NCBI GenBank assembly: GCA_020091685.1 | Contig: CM034612.1 | Location: 27,706,655 to 27,770,654, forward strand | DNA from: Lutjanus erythropterus | Taxonomy: Eukaryota > Chordata > Actinopteri > Lutjaniformes > Lutjanidae | Direction: 5' to 3' | DNA: 64,000 bases | In this document: one piece after another, positions 58,495 to 64,000 of the stretch | Layout: the number at the start of each line of letters is the position of its first letter | Position numbering within the stretch: the first letter of the stretch is position 1 | The notes under the pieces: generated by a model | What the model was told of the DNA's origin: nothing | The model's input: only the letters and a program-made list of their open reading frames with translations | Databases searched by the model: none | Program-made: the position numbers and the translations under genes

Positions 58495-59444
58495 TTATGA
58501 TATAGCTTAGATATATGTATTCCAATAGAACTTAGAGACACAAATGACAAAAAAGTGATGCTTCTCTTTGCTTGGTATTCATATTGGGGGTGGGGAGAAA
58601 AACATTCACAGTTTTTGTGTTCTAATAATTCTAAATCAATTCTCACAGTCCAAAATTAATTTTGGACTTTTTCATATCTTAAAACCTTATACATAGATAA
58701 GGGTTTGGTTTCTCCTGTGTTGAGCACAGCTAATCAATACTGGACTTTGAGGAGATCTAATTATGATACATCAGCCAATATTCACCTTTTCTTACTTACT
58801 TAGAAATATGATCAAGATATAAACTGGGCAGGACATTTTGCAGATGAAAAATAAACTTGTCAGTGTTATGTAACTATATAATTGAGATGTTGATTTCACT
58901 CCTATTTATTGGTTTGCCTCTAATGTTGACAGAATGGAAAGACCAATCATATAATACAGGAGAAAAGAATCAAGTCATCTTGGAGCATGCTGGTGGCCAA
59001 AGGTTGAGGACACATTAACTGCAACATATCCGGTCACCTCTGCCAAGAGACCTTTATTACATGTCACTCCTAATCTCCCTCTTCTCTCATTTCCTGTCAT
59101 CTTTCTGATACAAGGCTCAACCAGTGACGGTAAATAAAGACAGATGACATGTCTCCACTTCCTCCCACTGTACAAAAATGAAACCAAAATATTCCAGACA
59201 TGACTGCTGCCATCTTTCGCTGAGGACCAGTGACCAGTAATTGAGCTGTTGTATCGAGTTCTGGCCCACACAGTCAGCTCATTCAACTCAAGAAACATCA
59301 GCTTAGTAAGAACTACTCAAAATGACAGAAACCATCTCTGGAAAAAAAATAATAAAAAAATAAATGTACTTTGATGTTTTAGTTTGGCCAATGTGCTATT
59401 TGTTAACACTGGAAGGCAGGATTTATGACTTGTACCGCAACCAT
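58495..59444. other. No supported gene
   Basis: Unique sequence. A 107-codon frame on - at 58975-59298 is not recognisable and lacks paired splice sites. Confidence 0.35.
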
Positions 59445-59459
59445 CCACCAGAGGGCGTC
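59445..59459 (+). promoter_or_regulatory. Candidate CTCF site CCACCAGAGGGCGTC
   Basis: Matches the CTCF core consensus CCRSYAGRKGGCRSY at 14 of 15 positions. Occupancy is inferred. It is in unique sequence, about 70 bp left of repeat R3. Confidence 0.4.
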
Positions 59460-59526
59460 TGAGATGCTTTACCCTCACTTTCGGGGAGCTGTAATTCTGT
59501 CCAACTACAAGATATGTCATTGGGCT

Positions 59527-60664
59527 CAACAATAAGAATTGCCTGATTACCCAGGGCAAGTAAAATGCCATGTCAGGCTACTAAATCTAGTGACTGACTT
59601 GCCCAGTTGGGAAAGTGGAAGAAAAAATATTAAAATGTTTTGTTGTTGTTTGTTGTTATTGTTTTTTTTTTTTTCTGGAGCTTATGATGGATGTAGCTAA
59701 GGAGTGAGCATTTAGTTTCCTTCACTTCTGGGCTGAAAGCTGCACTTGCGCAGTAATGATCCGGCACTCACAAGAAAATTGCTACGACTCAAGACGAAGT
59801 TTATGAGCTGAAACTCAAGCAGGCATTTCAATCATCCTGGAAACAGTTTAGCTGGGTGGTGTAAAAATTCCAACTGTTTACTGCACAGTTTGCTGCAAGT
59901 TGGAGCGCAAAGCAAATAAAATGGGGAAATATTTCAAAAGCAAGTCAAGTTTCTGAAAAATAACGCTGGAGTGCCATAAGAGCATCTTGCTTAATTGACA
60001 GCTGAGAAGGCTGTTGACAGCCTCTCCTTCATGGCCTCGCTGGTGCTTGATGAAACATGAACACTGAGCAGGTCAGGTGATCACAAAACTTGTATTATAT
60101 TGCAACAATATTACAGGGTTGACTATTTGTGCTTTCAAAAAAGGTGAGATTATTTTATAAATAATCATCAGTAATGTGGATATAATGCCTAAGTGAGTAA
60201 AGGCAAATATGAGATCAGCTGGAACAGTCTGGTAAATTCTCAAAATGACATCACTGGACAGCAATGCAGCCTTTAAAACCAGGAAAAGACAACACTTCTG
60301 ACATATCACGATATAACCATATCCAAAATCTATCACAATATCTAGTGTCATATCACAATACAATAAAACATCATTATATTGCCCAGCCCTAAAACAAACC
60401 CTCAGCCACTTCCACCCTTTGTAGTACACAACATATCATCAGTCACAACTTACACGATCAATAATTATCGATATCGACCCATATTAAACTTAACTATCGT
60501 GATAGGTTTTTCGGCTATATCGCCCAGGCCTACTTTGTTAGTTGATATCTGCTAATAATTAAAACAATTTGTATAGGGACAAGTAAAAGTTGACTTTGGG
60601 TAAGTTGATACTGACCAACAGTCAGACAGAACAGGCAAGTGAAAACAAACATCAACACTGGACC
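59527..60664 (+). repeat. Repeat R3 copy split by other insertions
   Basis: Left part 59527-59632 (gggctcaacaataagaattg, gggcaagtaaaatgcca) and right part 60541-60664 (aaaacaatttgtatagggac, aggcaagtgaaaacaaacat) are co-linear with 16120-16437. Between them are unique-looking sequence and the MITE D-like block below. Confidence 0.6.
60100..60532 (-). mobile_element. MITE D-like block, inverted, inside R3
   Basis: tatattgcccagcccta near 60376-60392 and ggctatatcgcccaggccta at the right edge are MITE D-type ends. cagccacttccaccctttg is the complement of the MITE D interior at 41388-41402. Two nested pieces are likely. Confidence 0.6.
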
Positions 60665-60914
60665 CTGTTTACTGCATTTTCTTTTTCTGGTCAACTGTCT
60701 TAATAGAAGATTTAAGATCCGAGTATAAGGACAAAATACAGTGAATCCAAAAGTGCTGTGCTTCTCATGGGATAATACACCTGAACCTGTATCCTACCAC
60801 AGGTACACAGACACAGACATGTAAAGGGGTTGTAGTCTTTGTTTGGGGGCTCACTCAGCCTGATTTTGCTTAATTTCATCAGTGAGCTCTTGCTGAGAAC
60901 TTAACTGTGCAAAT

Positions 60915-61160
60915 TAAAATCTCCCAGCAGTCCTGATTGGGCCTGATGCTCTGCTGAGTGGGTCAGGCTGGGCTGTGTGTTGTCTTTGAATGTGTGTGTA
61001 GGGACATCTAAGCACGGTCATATTAATTAGAGGGATTCTGGTCTCCACCGCTGCGGCTGTTGGAGCCCATAATGCATTACCCTCCCGTAAATCAGCTGAG
61101 CTGTCAGTCTGTAATTTTATGCAAACAACAGTAGCCCCCAATAAGCACAGCTCATTTGGT
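60915..61160. promoter_or_regulatory. Unique block, candidate conserved non-coding element
   Basis: Contains catattaattagagggattc, cccataatgcattaccctcc and gtctgtaattttatgcaaac, which carry homeodomain (TAATTA) and octamer-like (ATGCAAA) words. No repeat or exon. Function inferred. Confidence 0.4.
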
Positions 61161-61417
61161 TAAATAAACCTATTTTCTCCAAAGTGTTTACCACAAACAT
61201 CGGACGATTCCCACCTCAGCTCCCGTACAACACCCTGCTGCTCTATCAGTTGTGGATTGATGGTGTAAAACTGATACAAGCTCATGTTTAGTAGGTTTAT
61301 TGAATAAATAACTAAAATTGAATCCTACTAATTTTAGTTGTGGTTGATTTGGTGACACAGATGTTAACTGGTGGTAACAACAACAGCATTTTAAAATAAT
61401 ACAGGACCCAGATTTGA

Positions 61418-61432
61418 CCACTAGGGGGAGCA
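61418..61432 (+). promoter_or_regulatory. Candidate CTCF site CCACTAGGGGGAGCA
   Basis: Resembles the CTCF core, with A for C at one central position and an off-consensus last base. Same orientation as the candidate at 59445. Occupancy inferred. Confidence 0.35.
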
Positions 61433-62771
61433 AATAAATAATGGTCTGGTAAATAAGCCAAATAAACTGACAGCTTGATTCCACCAGACAAGGCGGTGTC
61501 ACATTACAGCTGCACCACATCAGCTGGAGCTGACTGCAGCCATTCTTCTATTTTTGACAGATGTTGCGTCAGTCTGCACAGAGCAGATTGAGTGGACGGG
61601 AAGTCAGACACCGACAAAGCAGAGAGGATGTTATCAATTTTCAAAATAAAAGACCCCGTGCATACTTGCAATCATAGAAACAGACAAAAAAGAAAACTGA
61701 CTACGCTGCCATGGCAGAAGTACAAAAAACAAGGAAAGTGGATGAAAATAACAAAAACTGAGTGACATAATCAGGCAAAACGCTCCATAATGAAACGTCT
61801 CTGAAACATTAGTGGTGGGGGCTGCAGCCATGAGGAGGACGGATCAAAACTGTGGCGCAGACATGTCATGCCCAGTAGAATCTTTCATGTATTCTCCTCA
61901 TTAAACAGAAAAATACCACTATACACATTTAAATTCAAGTTGCTGTTTTTTACCACACTAAAACAGTCAACAGATGAGTTGACTTGTCAACTCATCATAA
62001 AACATACTTCATTCAAGTTAAACAGAAAAACCATGTAAAGCTCATAACAACCATCTTGGTTAATATTTCCACTGTTCCAGCAATCGCCAACTCCTGATTG
62101 GAGTTAAATGTGAAAACATTTCTGTTCTACACACTGTTTTTCCCTGCTTCTGATGCTGGACCTCCAGCTTACTCCTGTCCTGCTACACAGCTCTCTTGTC
62201 CCTGCCTGTCATGTTTTCATCATCCTTGTAGTCAAGAGTCCTGGTCTGAGCCGCTGTAACTAAACCACCTTGGTACTGCATTCCCTGTCAGTGTGGGAGG
62301 TTCAGGATTACAAAAACTCTAACAACATCTGCATTATTTGTAGATAAAGTGCGTGTGGTTATTCCTCAACAAAGCAAAATCTTTTTGGAGCTCAAACAAC
62401 ACAGTCAAAACAGTAACCAGAAAATTATAACAAAGGTCAATATCAAAGGTCACAGATAAATGTCAATAACACCGACAAATGTTGTATTCTGTTCTGTACC
62501 CATGATAAAATAAAAAATATAAATGCTAAAGAATTGTGAAAAATAAAATAAAACACTGAGTCGGTTTGCTGAGATGTATGTGTATGATATTTGCACAGGG
62601 AGCTGCTAGGATACGTAGAACTCACAAGAAGCAACAATGATTAGTCAAATTTGTGGAAAAGTTGCAGAGATTGGACAAAGTTGCAAGGTCGAAAAGAATT
62701 TACAGGGATTGGTGTAATTTACATGAATTGTTGTGATTACAACGTCATAACTTCCTGGACGGACTGTCTTT
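61433..62771. other. No supported gene
   Basis: Unique sequence with no recognisable exon of the missing arhgef39 DH domain on either strand. Confidence 0.35.
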
Positions 62772-63072
62772 TAGGGCTGAATGATTTGGTAGAAAAATCA
62801 TATTGTGATTATTTTGACTGAAATTATGGTTGTGATATTCTGAACGATTTGTGGAAATGATCAGTTTTGCATATTAATTAATAATATTCATTGAGGTCTG
62901 TACCAAAGAAACACATTTTCATCTGGAGAACAGGATTTTTGGGCCAGGACCAGCAGCACCACAGTACCTCATTATTATGATGTTTTCTCACACATTTTTT
63001 CCTTTTTCAAAAAAATGTGATTTGCACTTGGCCATATTTTGATTTTATTGCTATCATGATTGTGCAGCCTTA
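62772..63072. mobile_element. MITE B copy 2, with target duplication
   Basis: Ends TAGGGCTGAATGATTTGG and CATGATTGTGCAGCCTTA. Flanks CTGTCTTT (62764-62771) and ATGTCTTC (63073-63080) match at 6 of 8. Confidence 0.8.
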
Positions 63073-63345
63073 ATGTCTTCAAATGGCTCATTTTGTCTAA
63101 AATCCAAAGATATTCACATTAACATGATAATAAATAAAGAAAATCAGGAAATCGCCATATTTGAGAGGCTGATGCAATATTTTTTGCCATGTTTCCATGA
63201 AAAAGTGTTTTAACAATTAATTGATTATCAAAATAGTTAACTCATTTTAGTACTTGCCTGGTAAGGCCAGTGAGCTGCTAGATTTACTTGCCTGACATAG
63301 CATGATACTTGCCCCAGGCAACCTGGCAAGCCTTACTGTTGAGCC
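63073..63345. repeat. MITE A right half followed by an R3 fragment
   Basis: 63073-63245 has MITE A interior phrases (aaatccaaagatattcacat, catatttgagaggctgatgc, attaattgattatcaaaata). 63246-63345 is R3 in inverted orientation (acttgcctgacatagcatga, aggcaacctggcaagcctta, ctgttgagccca). Confidence 0.65.
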
Positions 63346-63539
63346 CAGTTTCAGTCTGAATGTTCTGTCAGTGGACTCGCTGTATTACTCCACATCTATC
63401 TGCATGTAAAGAACTCTTTCACAAACTACCTTCCTTACTTTTTTGTACAAAGCCTTAAAATCTTTGCCCCAGAACAAATAGGCAAATCATCAAAATAGAC
63501 ACAAGCATCCAATTACTGTGTGCCAGCCATAATAATTGC

Positions 63540-63960
63540 TGTAAACATTTAGAACTACATCATTAACGCGTCCAAAATAACAACAAAGAGATGGATTCTA
63601 ATTTCAAGCTCAACTTTCCTGCTTTTGTTCTGAGCACTGAAACTCGGCGGATGAACTTGATCCTCAGGGCAACTTGACTACACTAAAATAATCACGGCCT
63701 AATTGGCTCGCTTAACTTCACAACAATTACAATGTAAACCAAACAAGGCATCCATGTAGACTTCTTCCCTTTGTTGCACATGTTTGGAATATTTTCCATT
63801 GGCTGCTTTAGAAAAACAACAACTCCTAATTACAGTATTCTTGGGCTGAGTTCTGGCCGAGGCATTAATAATACATCTAGCCCATTAGACATTCTGAAGA
63901 CATCTTCCACTTCTTACAGCTCTTTATTCCATTTATTCACTATTTAGACAGTGTTTGACC
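63540..63960. promoter_or_regulatory. Unique block, candidate conserved non-coding element
   Basis: Contains cacggcctaattggctcgct, acaacaattacaatgtaaac, ctcctaattacagtattctt and ggcattaataatacatctag. Several homeodomain-type words, no repeat, no exon. Function inferred from composition. Confidence 0.4.
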
Positions 63961-64000
63961 ACGGGAAGACAACTGTTAACTTTTACTGTTAAATCTCTGA

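Noticed and set aside
58975-59298. 107-codon open frame on - upstream of arhgef39
   Set aside because: Checked as a possible DH exon; it lacks any RhoGEF signature and has no proper acceptor and donor.
1-64000. CRISPR arrays, operons, phage or plasmid functions, tRNA and rRNA genes
   Set aside because: None seen; the sequence is vertebrate nuclear DNA and the regular repeats are microsatellites and MITEs.

Overview
This is nuclear genomic DNA of a bony fish, most likely a spiny-rayed (percomorph) teleost. The evidence is vertebrate exons with canonical splice sites, AT-rich introns, abundant (CA)n/(TG)n microsatellites, and many copies of short DNA-transposon (MITE) families that I know from percomorph genomes. 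No prokaryotic features (operons, ribosome binding sites, CRISPR) are present. Most long open frames in the window are chance or repeat-derived. About 1.2 kb of protein-coding sequence can be supported.

Two genes are recognised and they converge tail to tail. On the + strand, the last coding exon of rergl (RERG/RAS-like small GTPase) lies at 829-1114; the rest of that gene is off the left edge. On the - strand, arhgef39 (a Dbl-family DH-PH Rho exchange factor) runs right to left. Six phase-consistent exons were traced at 50890-51018 (end of DH), 34701-34930 and 24255-24343 (PH domain), then 19275-19407, 17166-17263 and 13351-13549 (a proposed C-terminal tail absent from the short mammalian protein). 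The 878 bases encode 291 residues plus a stop. The 5' DH exons were not found and probably lie beyond 64000 or in the assembly gap at 51333-51677. The arhgef39 introns are very large (about 16 kb, 10.4 kb, 4.8 kb, 2.0 kb and 3.6 kb).

The introns and the right-hand flank are filled with transposon debris. There is a Tc1/mariner-type remnant at the left edge. Several hAT-like elements have 8-bp target duplications: 43229-43937, which keeps a broken BED zinc finger, 44319-45374, 46607-47269, 58129-58486 and 9214-9427. A family starting near CAGGGCTGCAACTAACGATT (called MITE A here) has at least ten copies, with a cluster at 29.2-32.2 kb. A TTAA-flanked foldback family (MITE C) sits at 22.2, 33.1 and 42.6 kb, and other families are nested in each other at 23-24 and 59.5-60.7 kb.

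Between these lie unique, compositionally distinct, non-coding blocks (about 21.4, 27.5-28.4, 28.6-29.0, 32.4-32.8, 37.5-37.7, 50.4-50.6, 60.9-61.2 and 63.5-63.96 kb). They look like conserved non-coding elements and are the best candidates for regulatory DNA. The most notable gene-level observations are the added C-terminal tail of arhgef39 and the CA or TG repeats that lie within about 15-165 nt of splice sites of four of its exons.
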